Assembly: GCA_028706735.1 (NCBI GenBank)
Contig: JAQTVS010000012.1
Coordinates: 1-19,280 of the forward strand
Direction: 5' to 3'
From: Thiomonas sp.
Lineage (GTDB): Bacteria > Pseudomonadota > Gammaproteobacteria > Burkholderiales > Burkholderiaceae_C
Length of the DNA stretch: 19,280 bases
Part shown: in pieces, positions 1 through 8,565 of the stretch
How positions within the stretch are numbered: the stretch's first letter is position 1
Layout: every line of letters starts with the position of its first letter
The notes under the pieces: generated by a model
Seen by the model: the letters and a program-made list of their open reading frames with translations, nothing else
Database searches by the model: none
Told to the model about the DNA's origin: nothing
Translations under genes and position numbers: made by a program

Positions 1-711
1 ATCATGGTCGCCCGCGGCGACTTGGCGGTGGAAGTCGGCAACGCCGCCGTGCCTGCGCTGCAAAAGCGCATGATCCGCATGGCGCGCGAAATGGACCGCG
101 TGGTCATCACCGCCACGCAGATGATGGAATCGATGATCGTCAATGCCGTGCCCACCCGCGCCGAGGTGTCCGACGTGGCCAACGCGGTGCTCGACGGCAC
201 CGACGCGGTCATGCTCTCGGCGGAAACCGCTGCCGGCAAGTACCCGGTGGAAACGGTCGAAGCGATGGCCAGCATCTGCCAGGCGGCGGAAACCGTCGAA
301 GAGGTCAAGCTCGAACACGACTTCATCAACAAGCAGTTCACCCGCATCGACCAGTCCATCGCCATGGCCGCGTTGTTCACCGCCCATCACCTGGGCTGCA
401 AGGCCATTGCGGCACTGACCGAGTCCGGCTCGACCGCACTGTGGATGAGCCGCCACCGGGTCAATGTGCCGATTTACGCCCTGTCGCGCAGCGAAACCTC
501 GGTGCGCCGCATGGCGCTGTACCGCAATGTGCGCCCCATGCTGATGAGCTTCAGCACCACCGACCGCGACACTCTGCTCAATCAGGCCGAAGCGCGGCTG
601 ATCGAGAAAAACGCGGTGGCCTCAGGCGACAGCTACGCCATCACCTGCGGCGAGCCCATCGGCACGGCCGGCGGCACCAATATGCTCAAGGTAATGCGTG
701 TGCCGCGTTGA
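1..711 (+). CDS. pyk: Pyruvate kinase, C-terminal part (5' end outside window)
   Basis: The reading frame is open from base 1 and ends at TGA 709-711, leaving about 236 residues, roughly the last half of a normal pyruvate kinase. The enzyme converts phosphoenolpyruvate and ADP to pyruvate and ATP in the last step of glycolysis, in the cytoplasm. The opening residues [13 protein letters not shown] are the family's conserved catalytic-domain strand, followed by [12 protein letters not shown] and then [13 protein letters not shown], all typical of the TIM-barrel end. The remainder (from about residue 110) is the alpha/beta C-terminal domain that carries the allosteric site in this family, ending in [14 protein letters not shown]. 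The gene is followed by a hairpin terminator at 731-755, so it probably ends its transcription unit. The true start lies upstream and cannot be placed. Confidence 0.97.
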   Translation: MMVARGDLAVEVGNAAVPALQKRMIRMAREMDRVVITATQMMESMIVNAVPTRAEVSDVANAVLDGTDAVMLSAETAAGKYPVETVEAMASICQAAETVEEVKLEHDFINKQFTRIDQSIAMAALFTAHHLGCKAIAALTESGSTALWMSRHRVNVPIYALSRSETSVRRMALYRNVRPMLMSFSTTDRDTLLNQAEARLIEKNAVASGDSYAITCGEPIGTAGGTNMLKVMRVPR

Positions 712-730
712 CACCCGCTGCGCCCATGAA

Positions 731-755
731 AAACGCCCGCCGCAAGCGGGCGTTT
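731..755 (+). terminator. Intrinsic terminator after pyk
   Basis: A perfect inverted repeat, AAACGCCCGC (731-740) and GCGGGCGTTT (746-755) around the loop CGCAA, starts 19 bases after the pyk stop codon. The GC-rich stem runs into TTT, and the flanking A and T residues make it usable from either strand. It separates pyk from the tandem repeats and from the convergent FHA gene. Confidence 0.8.
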
Positions 756-761
756 CAGCTT

Positions 762-928
762 GAGAGCGCCCCCAGACCTGCCGCGTCCGCGTCAGCCCCC
801 CCCGAGGAGGATGAGAAAACTTGGGGCGGCCCGGCGTTTTCTCAGGAGAGCGCCCCCAGACCTACCGCGTCCGCGTCAGGCCCCCCGAGGGGGATGAGAA
901 AACTTGGGGCGGCCCGGCGTTTTCTCAG
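762..928. repeat. Two tandem copies of an 84-base intergenic repeat
   Basis: Copy one is 762-845 (84 bases) and copy two is 846-928 (83 bases). They differ at only a few positions: one G/A substitution early on and changes in the C/G run before the core. Each unit contains a CCCCGAGG-type palindrome and then GAGAAAAC ... GTTTTCTC, an inverted repeat around TTGGGGCGGCCCGGC that could fold as a hairpin. A third copy begins with GAGCG at 929 and breaks off at once. A diverged copy lies at 5531-5606. The unit resembles the dispersed GC-rich palindromic repeats of Burkholderiales genomes; its function is unknown. It fills the gap between pyk and the convergent FHA gene, where nothing else is visible. 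Confidence 0.9.
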
Positions 929-941
929 GAGCGGCCTTGCT

Positions 942-1613
942 TCAGATTTGCAGGAATTGCAGCTGAATGCCAGTCAGGTTGATCACATCACCAGAACGCA
1001 GCACCACCGGCATGAGTCCCAGAGACACGCCGTTGACCTGCGCACGCTTTTCACCCTCCACCTGCACCAGTTCATAGCCACGCGGTTTGTGCACCACGCT
1101 CACCACCAGGATGCCGCGCTGGCCAAAGGTGGTCTGCTCCTTGCTGAGCATGATTTCGCGGCCAGCCGCGTCTCCGCTGAGCACCTTGATCTTGTAGCTG
1201 CGGTCCGCATCGGCGGCGCGGGTGCGTGAATCGGTAAAGCCAGAGTTTCCAAACCGGGAACTTCCAAACCCGGTCGCGGCGCCAAAACGTGACGGGCCAA
1301 ACGTGGTCTGCCGTGTATCCGACAGCAAACGCAGGCTGTATTTGCCAATGTCGACCGTATCGCCCTCACGAAACGGGCTCGATTTGATGGGCGCCCCGTT
1401 CAGGTAGGTGCCGTTGGTGCTGCCCAGATCCTGAATGGTGTAACTCTCGACTTCGGCGCCAGAATCGCGCAACAGCACAGCGTGCTCGCCACTGACGGCC
1501 AAATTGTCGATGACCACGTCGTTATAGGGTCGCCTCCCCATTGTCGTGCGGTCTTTGCTGAGGACGACCTCTTTCAAAACCTTGCCATCCAGGGTAATCA
1601 CGAGTTTGGCCAC
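942..1613 (-). CDS. FHA-domain protein, likely two FHA modules
   Basis: This 223-residue protein has a clear N-terminal forkhead-associated domain at about residues 1-100, with TTMGRRPYNDVVID, the SGEH motif and DLGSTNGTYLNG. Those residues form the phosphothreonine-binding loops in this family. A Gly/Ser/Phe-rich linker (about 105-140, repeating GFGSSRFG-like units) leads to a second FHA-like segment (about 142-223, from YKIKVLSGDAAGREI to VNGVSLG and LRSGDVINL) that has the strands but not the SxxH and STNG residues. The start is GTG at 1613 with only a weak ribosome binding site. The gene lies 53 bases downstream of a PP2C phosphatase gene on the same strand, which suggests a shared role in Ser/Thr phospho-signalling. 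No kinase gene is in the window. It is probably cytoplasmic: no signal peptide or membrane segment is visible. Confidence 0.9.
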   Translation of the reverse strand: MAKLVITLDGKVLKEVVLSKDRTTMGRRPYNDVVIDNLAVSGEHAVLLRDSGAEVESYTIQDLGSTNGTYLNGAPIKSSPFREGDTVDIGKYSLRLLSDTRQTTFGPSRFGAATGFGSSRFGNSGFTDSRTRAADADRSYKIKVLSGDAAGREIMLSKEQTTFGQRGILVVSVVHKPRGYELVQVEGEKRAQVNGVSLGLMPVVLRSGDVINLTGIQLQFLQI

Positions 1614-1666
1614 GATTTGGAATCCGTTTGAGTAAACAGTCAGATCAAAGAAGAGAGGAACACAGA

Positions 1667-2446
1667 TCAGCCCGGCAAGCGCGCCGTCACAAGAATGACA
1701 GAAACATTGTCGCGGCCCCCGGCCGCATTCGCATCCTCCACCAGTTGACGCGCAGCCGCAGAAGGATATCCAGTGTATTGCCGCAACACGGTTTCGATTT
1801 TGGCATCAGACAACATATCGTTCAAGCCATCCGAACACAGAAGCAACACGTCCCCCGCCATCATGGGATGCATGGCCACGTCCGGTTCGAGCTTGGCATC
1901 GACGCCAAGAGCGCGGGTGACCAGATTTTTGCCGCCGACTTTTTCCGCATCTTCCGGCAGGATCAGCCCCATGTCGATCTGCTCCTGCAAGGCCGAATGG
2001 TCGTGCGTGAGCAGGCGCAACTGGTTTTGCCGCAGCAGATAAACGCGGGAATCCCCTGCATGGGCAACGACCGCCACGTTGCCGGTAAACGCCACCGCAA
2101 CCAATGTGGCCCCCATGCCGGAAAACTGCGGATTGCCGCGGGCTGCGCGCAGAATTTCGGCGTTCACATGCCGGATGGCAAAACGCAGTTCCGTGGAGAG
2201 ATCGAGCGCGCTCACCTTGGGGTAGTCCGCCTTGAGGCGCGCGATCCGGGCGCAAATCTGTGCGGTGGCCATGCCGCTGGCCACCTCGCCTGCGGCGTAG
2301 CCGCCCATGCCGTCGGCCAGCACCGCCACCTGCGCCAGCGTATCAAAGGCGACTGCGTCTTCATTGTGCTCACGCACCCGGCCCGGATGGGTCAGGCTGA
2401 GCATCTCGTATTGCTGCACGCTTGTCGAACCGGGTGGTTTGGCCAT
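1667..2446 (-). CDS. PP2C-family Ser/Thr protein phosphatase
   Basis: This 259-residue protein carries all the PP2C metal-binding motifs in order: REHNED (about 25-30), VLADGMGGYAAGE (about 42-54), FSGMGATL, AHAGDSRVYLL, LLLCSDGLNDML and GGRDNVSVILV near the end. It is a single-domain cytoplasmic phosphatase of the Stp1/PrpC type, which removes phosphate from Ser and Thr using two or three metal ions. The frame runs open up to 2575, inside the terC gene, but ATG 2446 is preferred. It lies 8 bases after the terC stop and gives the usual domain length; the alternative M at 2404 is also possible. It is very likely co-transcribed with terC upstream and the FHA gene downstream. A phosphatase beside an FHA protein is the common layout of bacterial Hanks-type phospho-signalling. 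Confidence 0.93.
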   Translation of the reverse strand: MAKPPGSTSVQQYEMLSLTHPGRVREHNEDAVAFDTLAQVAVLADGMGGYAAGEVASGMATAQICARIARLKADYPKVSALDLSTELRFAIRHVNAEILRAARGNPQFSGMGATLVAVAFTGNVAVVAHAGDSRVYLLRQNQLRLLTHDHSALQEQIDMGLILPEDAEKVGGKNLVTRALGVDAKLEPDVAMHPMMAGDVLLLCSDGLNDMLSDAKIETVLRQYTGYPSAAARQLVEDANAAGGRDNVSVILVTARLPG

Positions 2447-2454
2447 GATTGCGC

Positions 2455-3165
2455 TCACGCGGCGGAAACCGACGCGCGGCGGTAGATCAGCTTCGCCGCA
2501 ATCCAGACCACAACCGCACCAACCAACCCGGCAAGCTTTTCCGCATATTGCGCCAAGGGAAGGGTCTGGACCCAATGTTCAATTGCGGGATCCGTCACGA
2601 TCAAGCCGCCTGCGATCCAGCCCAGCAGCATCGCCCCGAGGGTGATCACCACCGGGAAGCGCTGCATCAGGTGAATGACCAATTGGCTGCCCCAGACAAT
2701 GATGGGCACGCTGAGCAGCAAGCCGAACACCACCAGCAGCATGGAGTGCTGTTCACCCGCATTTTGCGCGGCGCCGGCAATGGCGATGACGTTGTCAAGA
2801 CTCATGACAAAGTCGGCGATGATGACCGTCTTGACCGCCGCCCACAATTTGTCTGCGGCCTGAACGTCGCCGTGGCCTTCTTCATCCTGCGGCGCCAGGA
2901 GCTTGGTCCCGATCCAGAACAGCAGCAATGCGCCAACAATCTTGAGAAAAGGCAGCTTCAACAGAGTGAGCGCGAAAAAAATAAGGACAACGCGCAGGCA
3001 GATTGCGCCGACCGTTCCCCACAAAATACCCAATCTGCGTTGCTTTGGCGGGAGTTTGCGCGTGGCCAGTGCAATGACCACCGCGTTGTCTCCGCCGAGA
3101 AGGATGTCGATCAGGACGATCTGACCGAGTGCCGTCAAGAACTCGACGGTGAGATAGTGTTCCAT
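2455..3165 (-). CDS. TerC-family integral membrane protein (YjbE/YkoY type)
   Basis: This 236-residue protein has about seven hydrophobic segments and the two signature repeats of the TerC family: LLGGDNAVVIALA in the first membrane segment and MSLDNVIAIAG in the fourth, each with an Asp-Asn pair inside the membrane. Members of the family are inner-membrane proteins linked to metal export, mainly manganese, or to tellurite and pH stress; the substrate here cannot be told. The frame extends to an ATG at 3213, but ATG 3165 (MEHYLTVEFLTALGQI) matches where the family normally starts. The extra 16 residues are charged and Gly-rich and are probably not translated. The gene follows sucD by 96 bases, with a GC hairpin in between, and leads the PP2C-FHA genes. 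Confidence 0.88.
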   Translation of the reverse strand: MEHYLTVEFLTALGQIVLIDILLGGDNAVVIALATRKLPPKQRRLGILWGTVGAICLRVVLIFFALTLLKLPFLKIVGALLLFWIGTKLLAPQDEEGHGDVQAADKLWAAVKTVIIADFVMSLDNVIAIAGAAQNAGEQHSMLLVVFGLLLSVPIIVWGSQLVIHLMQRFPVVITLGAMLLGWIAGGLIVTDPAIEHWVQTLPLAQYAEKLAGLVGAVVVWIAAKLIYRRASVSAA

Positions 3166-3234
3166 GCCGATGGCTGCCCCGGAAGGTCTGTCTGCGGTCC
3201 CCTCGGGACTCATTCCGCATCATACCTTTTGTAA

Positions 3235-3250
3235 CCGGGAGCAGCCCCGG
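3235..3250 (-). other. GC hairpin between sucD and terC
   Basis: An inverted repeat, CCGGG (3235-3239) and CCCGG (3246-3250), lies 11 bases after the sucD stop codon, with a six-base loop. On the minus strand the stem is followed by TTACAAAA, not a T run, so it is not a convincing intrinsic terminator. It may pause polymerase, protect the sucD 3' end, or do nothing. A second small hairpin, GTCCC/GGGAC, lies at 3197-3209. Confidence 0.35.
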
Positions 3251-3261
3251 CAGCGCCTCTT

Positions 3262-4158
3262 TCAGCGCAAGACTTGCTTGAGCAGTTTTCCCATTTCAGA
3301 AGGGTTGCGCGTGACGGTGAAACCGCATGCCTCCATCACCGCAAGCTTGGCTTCCGCCGTATCGGCTCCGCCGGAAATCAGCGCCCCGGCGTGGCCCATG
3401 CGCTTGCCCGGAGGCGCGGTGACCCCGGCGATGAACCCCACCACCGGCTTTTTCATATTCGCCTTGCACCACAACGCGGCCTCGGCTTCGTCGGAACCGC
3501 CGATTTCACCGATCATGATGACGGCATCGGTTTCTGGGTCGTCATTGAAGGCGCGCATGATGTCGATGTGCTTGAGGCCGTTGATCGGGTCGCCGCCGAT
3601 GCCCACCGCGCTGCTCTGCCCGAGGCCCAGTTCGGTCACCTGCGCCACGGCTTCATAGGTCAGCGTGCCCGAGCGCGACACAATGCCGATGCGCCCCTTG
3701 CGGTGGATGTGCCCTGGCATGATGCCGATCTTGATTTGATCGGGGGTGATGAGGCCGGGGCAGTTTGGCCCGAGCAGCAGGGTTTTTTTGCCGCCTGCGG
3801 CCTCCTTGGCCTTCATGCGGTTGCGCACCAGCAGCATGTCCTTGACCGGGATGCCCTCGGTGATGCAGACAGCCAGATCGAGATCGGCCTCCACGGCTTC
3901 CCAGATGGCCGCGGCGGCGCCGACCGGCGGCACATAGATGACCGAGACGGTGGCGCCCGTCTGCGCCTTGGCCTGCCCCACGGTGCCGTAGATGGGAATG
4001 CCCTCGAAGTCTTCGCCTGCCTTCTTCGGGTTCACCCCGGCGACGAAGCAGTTCTTGCCATTGGCATAGTCGCGGCACATGCGGGTGTGGAACTGCCCTG
4101 TCTTGCCGGTGATGCCCTGGGTGATGACTTTGGTGTCTTGATTGATCAGGATGGCCAT
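3262..4158 (-). CDS. sucD: Succinyl-CoA synthetase, alpha subunit (ADP-forming)
   Basis: This 298-residue protein is full length for the family. With SucC it converts succinyl-CoA to succinate in the TCA cycle while making ATP. The N-terminal CoA-binding Rossmann domain begins MAILINQDTKVITQGITGKTG. LLGPNCPGLITP and IGIVSRSGTLTYE follow, and the active-site phosphohistidine lies in GKRMGHAGAL (His256 by my count). ATG 4158 is preceded by GAGGA at a good distance. The gene lies 29 bases after the sucC stop codon and is surely co-transcribed with it. Nothing is missing or odd. Confidence 0.98.
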   Translation of the reverse strand: MAILINQDTKVITQGITGKTGQFHTRMCRDYANGKNCFVAGVNPKKAGEDFEGIPIYGTVGQAKAQTGATVSVIYVPPVGAAAAIWEAVEADLDLAVCITEGIPVKDMLLVRNRMKAKEAAGGKKTLLLGPNCPGLITPDQIKIGIMPGHIHRKGRIGIVSRSGTLTYEAVAQVTELGLGQSSAVGIGGDPINGLKHIDIMRAFNDDPETDAVIMIGEIGGSDEAEAALWCKANMKKPVVGFIAGVTAPPGKRMGHAGALISGGADTAEAKLAVMEACGFTVTRNPSEMGKLLKQVLR

Positions 4159-4187
4159 AATGTCCTCGTGTTCTGTGAGAGCGCGGC

Positions 4188-5363
4188 TCAGGCCTGCGCG
4201 GCGTGAACGGCGGCATGCACTGCAGCCTGAGCGGCTTCGCCCATGGTGTTGGCGCTGATGATGGGCAGGCCGGAGTCGGCCAGCATCTTGCGGCCGACCT
4301 CTTCATTGGTGCCCTTCATGCGCACCACCAGCGGCACGCTCAGCCCCACGGTGCGCGAGGCGGCAATGACGCCCTCGGCAATGGTGTCGCAGCGCATGAT
4401 GCCGCCGAAGATATTGACCAGAATCGCCTTGACATGTGGGTTGTGCAGCATGATCTTGAACGCTTCGGTCACCTTCTCCGTCGTGGCGCCGCCGCCCACA
4501 TCGAGAAAGTTGGCGGGCGAGCCGCCGAACAGCTTGATGGTGTCCATCGTCGCCATGGCCAGACCGGCGCCGTTGACTAGGCAGCCGATGTTGCCGTCGA
4601 GCTGGATGTAGGCGAGATCGAACTTGCTGGCTTCGATTTCAGCGGGATCTTCCTCGTCCAGATCGCGCAGCGCCACGATCTCCGGGTGGCGGAACAGGGC
4701 GTTGTCGTCGATGTTGAACTTCGCATCGAGCGCTTTGATGCCCCCGTTTCCTTCCAGAATCAGCGGGTTGATTTCCACCAGCGAGGCGTCGGTGTCCATG
4801 TAGCACTGGTAGAGCTTCTTGAGCACTTCGACCGCTTGGGCCTGTGAGGCGAGCGGAATGCCGATGCCCGCGGCCAGCTCAAGGCCCTGCGCATCCTGCA
4901 AGTCCGCAAGCGGATCGACAAAAACCTTGAGGATTTTCTCCGGCGTCGTGGCGGCCACTTCCTCGATGTCCATGCCGCCCTCGCTCGATGCCATCACCGC
5001 CACCTTCTGTGTGGCCCGGTCGGTGAGCACGGCGACGTAATACTCCTTGCGAATATCGGCGCCGTCCTCGATCAGCAGACGGCGCACCGTCTGGCCTTGC
5101 GGCCCGGTCTGGTGCGTGACGAGTTGCATGCCCAGAATCTGCCCTGCGAGCGTTCTGACCTCATCCATGCTGCGCGCCAGCTTCACGCCACCGCCCTTGC
5201 CGCGGCCACCGGCGTGAATCTGCGCCTTGACCACCCAGACTGGTCCGCCTAGGGCCTGCGCAGCGGCTACTGCTTCGTCAACGGTAAACGCCGGGGTGCC
5301 GCGCGGCACCGGCACGCCGTGCTCGCGCAGCAGTTGTTTGGCCTGATATTCATGAATTTTCAT
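4188..5363 (-). CDS. sucC: Succinyl-CoA synthetase, beta subunit
   Basis: This 391-residue ATP-grasp protein is the nucleotide-binding partner of SucD. The N-terminus [20 protein letters not shown] and the glycine-rich [16 protein letters not shown] are the family's nucleotide-binding signatures. EINPLIL and [15 protein letters not shown] mark the C-terminal CoA-ligase domain. The C-terminus carries a short Ala/His tail that repeats [15 protein letters not shown] 5363 has GAGGACGAG upstream and overlaps the TGA of the DUF2889 gene by four bases (ATGA, 5360-5363). Translation of sucC is therefore probably coupled to that gene. Confidence 0.98.
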   Translation of the reverse strand: MKIHEYQAKQLLREHGVPVPRGTPAFTVDEAVAAAQALGGPVWVVKAQIHAGGRGKGGGVKLARSMDEVRTLAGQILGMQLVTHQTGPQGQTVRRLLIEDGADIRKEYYVAVLTDRATQKVAVMASSEGGMDIEEVAATTPEKILKVFVDPLADLQDAQGLELAAGIGIPLASQAQAVEVLKKLYQCYMDTDASLVEINPLILEGNGGIKALDAKFNIDDNALFRHPEIVALRDLDEEDPAEIEASKFDLAYIQLDGNIGCLVNGAGLAMATMDTIKLFGGSPANFLDVGGGATTEKVTEAFKIMLHNPHVKAILVNIFGGIMRCDTIAEGVIAASRTVGLSVPLVVRMKGTNEEVGRKMLADSGLPIISANTMGEAAQAAVHAAVHAAQA

Positions 5364-6061
5364 GGTGTCTCGTCCTCGACTTGGGGAAATGGCATTGTGC
5401 CCGCGGCGCGAGGCAACACTTGCGGCTGCGCCCAGCGGGGATAAAACTCGGCAACCGCCGGGCCATCGAGCCGCAAGGCGTGGCAGCGGTTGAGTTGAAA
5501 CGGCATCTGTTCGGGGCGCTCGGTGTCCGAGTGCCCCCTGGGTCGGCTCGCCGACCCGCTCCCCGAGGGGGTCAAGAAAACTTGGGGCTGCCCTGCGTTT
5601 TCTTGAGGCGCCGGCATGGCAATCGTGGTCAGCCCGGCCAGGCCCTGAATCGCCGCGGTGGGCAGAACCTGCGTCAGCTCGGTGAGATGCGTGCAGCCGA
5701 GCACGCCGCCCAGGCGCTCACGCACCGCAGAGCGAAAGCCGCGCAGCAGATTGAGGCCGACGAGCTTTTTGTACGCGTCCGCGTGGTCGTCGCAGGTGGC
5801 GTAGGGGCTGAAGAGGGTATGGGAGTGCGCCGCGACGATGTTCAGCGCATTGTCGATGGTGACGACCAGCAGCATGTCATGCACCGGAATGCCGGCGGGG
5901 CGGTTGCGCTCGGACAGGGTGATGTCGCGGGTTTTCACATCCCGCAGCTCCGCCTGCAAGTCCCACAAACCATCCTCTCGCGCATAGCACTCAATGCTGA
6001 TGCTGCGTCGATGGACGAGACGGCGGGAAGACTGCATGGACTCGACTGGAGTGTCGCGCAT
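5360..6061 (-). CDS. DUF2889 family protein with a repeat-encoded insertion
   Basis: This 233-residue protein belongs to the DUF2889 family, of unknown function. Its hallmarks are [20 protein letters not shown] (about 15-34), [14 protein letters not shown] (about 57-70), the Cys/His-containing [12 protein letters not shown] (about 118-129) and the C-terminal [18 protein letters not shown] (about 193-210). Residues 152-177 are encoded by a copy of the same dispersed repeat that occurs in tandem after pyk; this inserts a Gln/Ser/Arg-rich linker between the two conserved parts without breaking the frame. The start is uncertain: ATG 6061 has almost no ribosome binding site, and ATG 6037 also keeps the whole domain. 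The gene overlaps sucC by ATGA, so it heads the sucCD transcript. No signal peptide is seen. Confidence 0.87.
   Translation of the reverse strand: MRDTPVESMQSSRRLVHRRSISIECYAREDGLWDLQAELRDVKTRDITLSERNRPAGIPVHDMLLVVTIDNALNIVAAHSHTLFSPYATCDDHADAYKKLVGLNLLRGFRSAVRERLGGVLGCTHLTELTQVLPTAAIQGLAGLTTIAMPAPQENAGQPQVFLTPSGSGSASRPRGHSDTERPEQMPFQLNRCHALRLDGPAVAEFYPRWAQPQVLPRAAGTMPFPQVEDETP
5531..5606. repeat. Diverged copy of the dispersed repeat, inside the DUF2889 gene
   Basis: The segment contains GGGTCGG/CCGACCC (5540-5557), CCCCGAGGGG and then CAAGAAAAC ... GTTTTCTTG (5573-5605) around TTGGGGCTGCCCTGC. It aligns along its length with the two tandem units at 762-928, differing mainly in the first 30 bases. 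It lies wholly within coding sequence and encodes residues 152-177 of the DUF2889 protein in frame. Confidence 0.85.
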
Positions 6062-6094
6062 GGGGATCTGTTTTTTTGATTGAGCGCAAGATTC

Positions 6095-6122
6095 AGTTTA
6101 GCAGCCTGCTGCGCCGCAACAA
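6095..6122 (-). promoter_or_regulatory. Candidate sigma-70 promoter for DUF2889-sucC-sucD
   Basis: Read on the minus strand, TTGTTG (6117-6122) and TAAACT (6095-6100) are separated by 16 bases. Transcription would start about 25-30 bases before ATG 6061. It lies in the short gap after recX, where a promoter for the sucCD operon would be expected. An alternative -35, TTGACT, is 21 bases away and is less likely. Pattern match only. Confidence 0.35.
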
Positions 6123-6123
6123 G

Positions 6124-6588
6124 TCAACCGTCTTCCTCCACGCCGTCGCCGCGCAATACGGCGCGCACCGTCTCGCTGCTGAAACCACGTTGTGAGAGAA
6201 AGCGCGCCTGTTTGGCGCGTTCGGCCGTGTCCTGGGGCAGTGTCTGGAATTTGCGTGCCCAGGCGGCCTGAGCGCGCGCCAACTCACTGTCTTTCAGCGC
6301 CTGCAGCGGCTCCGCCGTGGCAGCGGCGGCCAGCCCGTGGACGCCAAGTTCCTGCGTAATGCGCAGGTTGCCATAGCGCTGCTGTCGCCGGTGGATCAGG
6401 GAGAGTGCAAACCGCTCGCTGCTGAGCAGATTGCCTCGCTCCAGGTCGTCAAGCAAGGCATCAATGACCTCTGGCTGGTCGCAGTAACGCGACAATTTGC
6501 GGCGCAGTTCAACCCGGCTGTGCTCGCGCTGCGCCAGATAGCGCACAGCGCGCGCGCGCAGGGAAGGCTGAGAACGCGGCATGGGCAT
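6124..6588 (-). CDS. recX: RecX regulatory protein
   Basis: This 154-residue, Arg- and Leu-rich protein is built of three-helix repeats typical of RecX: RAVRYLAQREHSRVELRRKL (about 13-32), LDDLERGNLLSSERFALSLI and then RFLSQRGFSSETVRAVL near the end. RecX binds the RecA-DNA filament and limits RecA activity. It lies 45 bases after recA on the same strand, the usual arrangement, and is probably co-transcribed and SOS-induced with recA. Two in-frame ATGs (6588 and 6582) are possible; neither has a strong ribosome binding site, which fits the low expression usual for recX. Confidence 0.93.
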   Translation of the reverse strand: MPMPRSQPSLRARAVRYLAQREHSRVELRRKLSRYCDQPEVIDALLDDLERGNLLSSERFALSLIHRRQQRYGNLRITQELGVHGLAAAATAEPLQALKDSELARAQAAWARKFQTLPQDTAERAKQARFLSQRGFSSETVRAVLRGDGVEEDG

Positions 6589-6633
6589 GGAACAAGGCCG
6601 TGCGACTCAAGCCCGACGGCTCCTAGAGGGCCT

Positions 6634-7695
<1,062 letters not shown>

Positions 7696-7742
7696 GGCAT
7701 GCTCCTCAAGTCTGAATGGCACTGCTGCGCAATGTAGCACAG

Positions 7743-7758
7743 CTGTATATAAAGACAG
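7743..7758. promoter_or_regulatory. LexA (SOS) box upstream of recA
   Basis: The 16-base site is CTGT-N8-ACAG with an AT-rich centre (ATATAAAG), a perfect match to the LexA half-sites known in E. coli and in Betaproteobacteria. It lies 48 bases before the recA start codon. A TATACA-like -10 on the minus strand overlaps it, so bound LexA would block recA transcription. Confidence 0.93.
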
Positions 7759-7784
7759 ATCATTTTGTTGTTCTTTGCGAGAAT

Positions 7785-7811
7785 AAAAAAGGGAGCCGAA
7801 GCTCCCTCTTT
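7785..7811 (-). terminator. Intrinsic terminator after the OmpW-like gene
   Basis: The minus strand reads GGGAGC, loop TTCG, GCTCCC (stem 7791-7806), followed by a T6 run (complement of 7785-7790) and TATTC. It is a textbook intrinsic terminator with a stable tetraloop, 26 bases downstream of the OmpW-like stop codon. It insulates the SOS-controlled recA promoter from the esterase/OmpW operon. Confidence 0.92.
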
Positions 7812-7837
7812 CCACAGCTTGCAACGTGAGCAAGCTT

Positions 7838-8548
7838 TTAAAAACTATAGCCCACCGCCAGGGTGTAGACCAGTGGATTGAATTTGATGTCCGTTGACGC
7901 CTGACTAGTGATGACCGAGCGATCCTGCGTGTAGGAGGTGGAGGTCAGTGTGCTGCGCACATCCGAATAAGCGACGGTACTCACCAACGACCAACGCGAA
8001 TTGAAACGATAGATCAGACCAATGTGTGCGGCCCAGGTCAAATCGCTCGATAGATGGATATCGGTTGGCCCTTGCGCATGCTCAAGCGGGGGCAATGCCT
8101 TGGTATTACGGAACCATGTGTAGTTGACGCCCAAGCCGATGAAGGGATCCCACTTCGCCTCTTTTCCACGAATGTGGAAGTTGATGAAAGCCGTTGGCGA
8201 GTACACATCCACATCGGTCACACCAACGCCACTGAGCGAACGCCAGCCGCTGCCCTCGGCAAAGGTGCGCACCGTGGGCGGATACCCCAGCGCCAGCTCG
8301 AAACTCCACGGCCCGGGCAGGTTGCGCACGTAACCTAGGCCGAGAGTCGTGGCATTGCCCTCGGCCAAATTAAGATTGGGCGGGGTGTTGTAGCCGCTCA
8401 GATTCGGCTGGCTAGGATGGTTGTTAAGATAAGCGACCCCGACATACATGATGTTTTTCGGAAAATCATCGGCATGCGCAGTGGGCAGAAGAGCCAAGCT
8501 GGCTGCGGAAAAAATGCTACCCAGTACAGTGCGTTGCAAGGCATTCAT
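7838..8548 (-). CDS. OmpW-family outer-membrane beta-barrel protein
   Basis: This 236-residue protein starts [20 protein letters not shown] with a Sec signal peptide, probably cleaved after AHA near residue 26. Alternating hydrophobic and polar strands, the motif [27 protein letters not shown] broken into successive strands, [14 protein letters not shown], and a C-terminal phenylalanine (AVGYSF) are features of OmpW/AlkL barrels. Family members are eight-stranded channels for small hydrophobic compounds. ATG 8548 has GAGGAG upstream; the frame's extension to 8668 overlaps the previous gene and lacks a signal peptide. It lies 17 bases after the SGNH-esterase stop and shares its operon. OmpW assignment is by sequence feel, so another small porin type is possible. 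Confidence 0.82.
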   Translation of the reverse strand: MNALQRTVLGSIFSAASLALLPTAHADDFPKNIMYVGVAYLNNHPSQPNLSGYNTPPNLNLAEGNATTLGLGYVRNLPGPWSFELALGYPPTVRTFAEGSGWRSLSGVGVTDVDVYSPTAFINFHIRGKEAKWDPFIGLGVNYTWFRNTKALPPLEHAQGPTDIHLSSDLTWAAHIGLIYRFNSRWSLVSTVAYSDVRSTLTSTSYTQDRSVITSQASTDIKFNPLVYTLAVGYSF

Positions 8549-8565
8549 TGCTCGTCTCCTCGGTG

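Noticed and set aside
762..928. CRISPR-like array
   Set aside because: Only two directly abutting units with no spacers; the repeat is palindromic and dispersed, not CRISPR.
441..1229. 262-codon plus-strand frame running through the pyk end and the tandem repeats
   Set aside because: It overlaps pyk, a terminator, the repeats and the antisense of the FHA gene; the product is Arg/Pro/Ala-rich with no family resemblance.
3166..3261. Possible manganese (yybP-ykoY) riboswitch upstream of the TerC-family gene
   Set aside because: These genes often have one, but I could not find the conserved GGGGAGUAG-type core, and the gap is short. A covariance-model search would settle it.
3274..4206. 310-codon plus-strand frame antisense to sucD
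   Set aside because: Same cause: a shadow of a certain gene, with no recognisable domain.
6589..6633. Terminator between recA and recX
   Set aside because: GGCC-containing arms exist, but the best stems overlap or are only four bases long and no T run follows.
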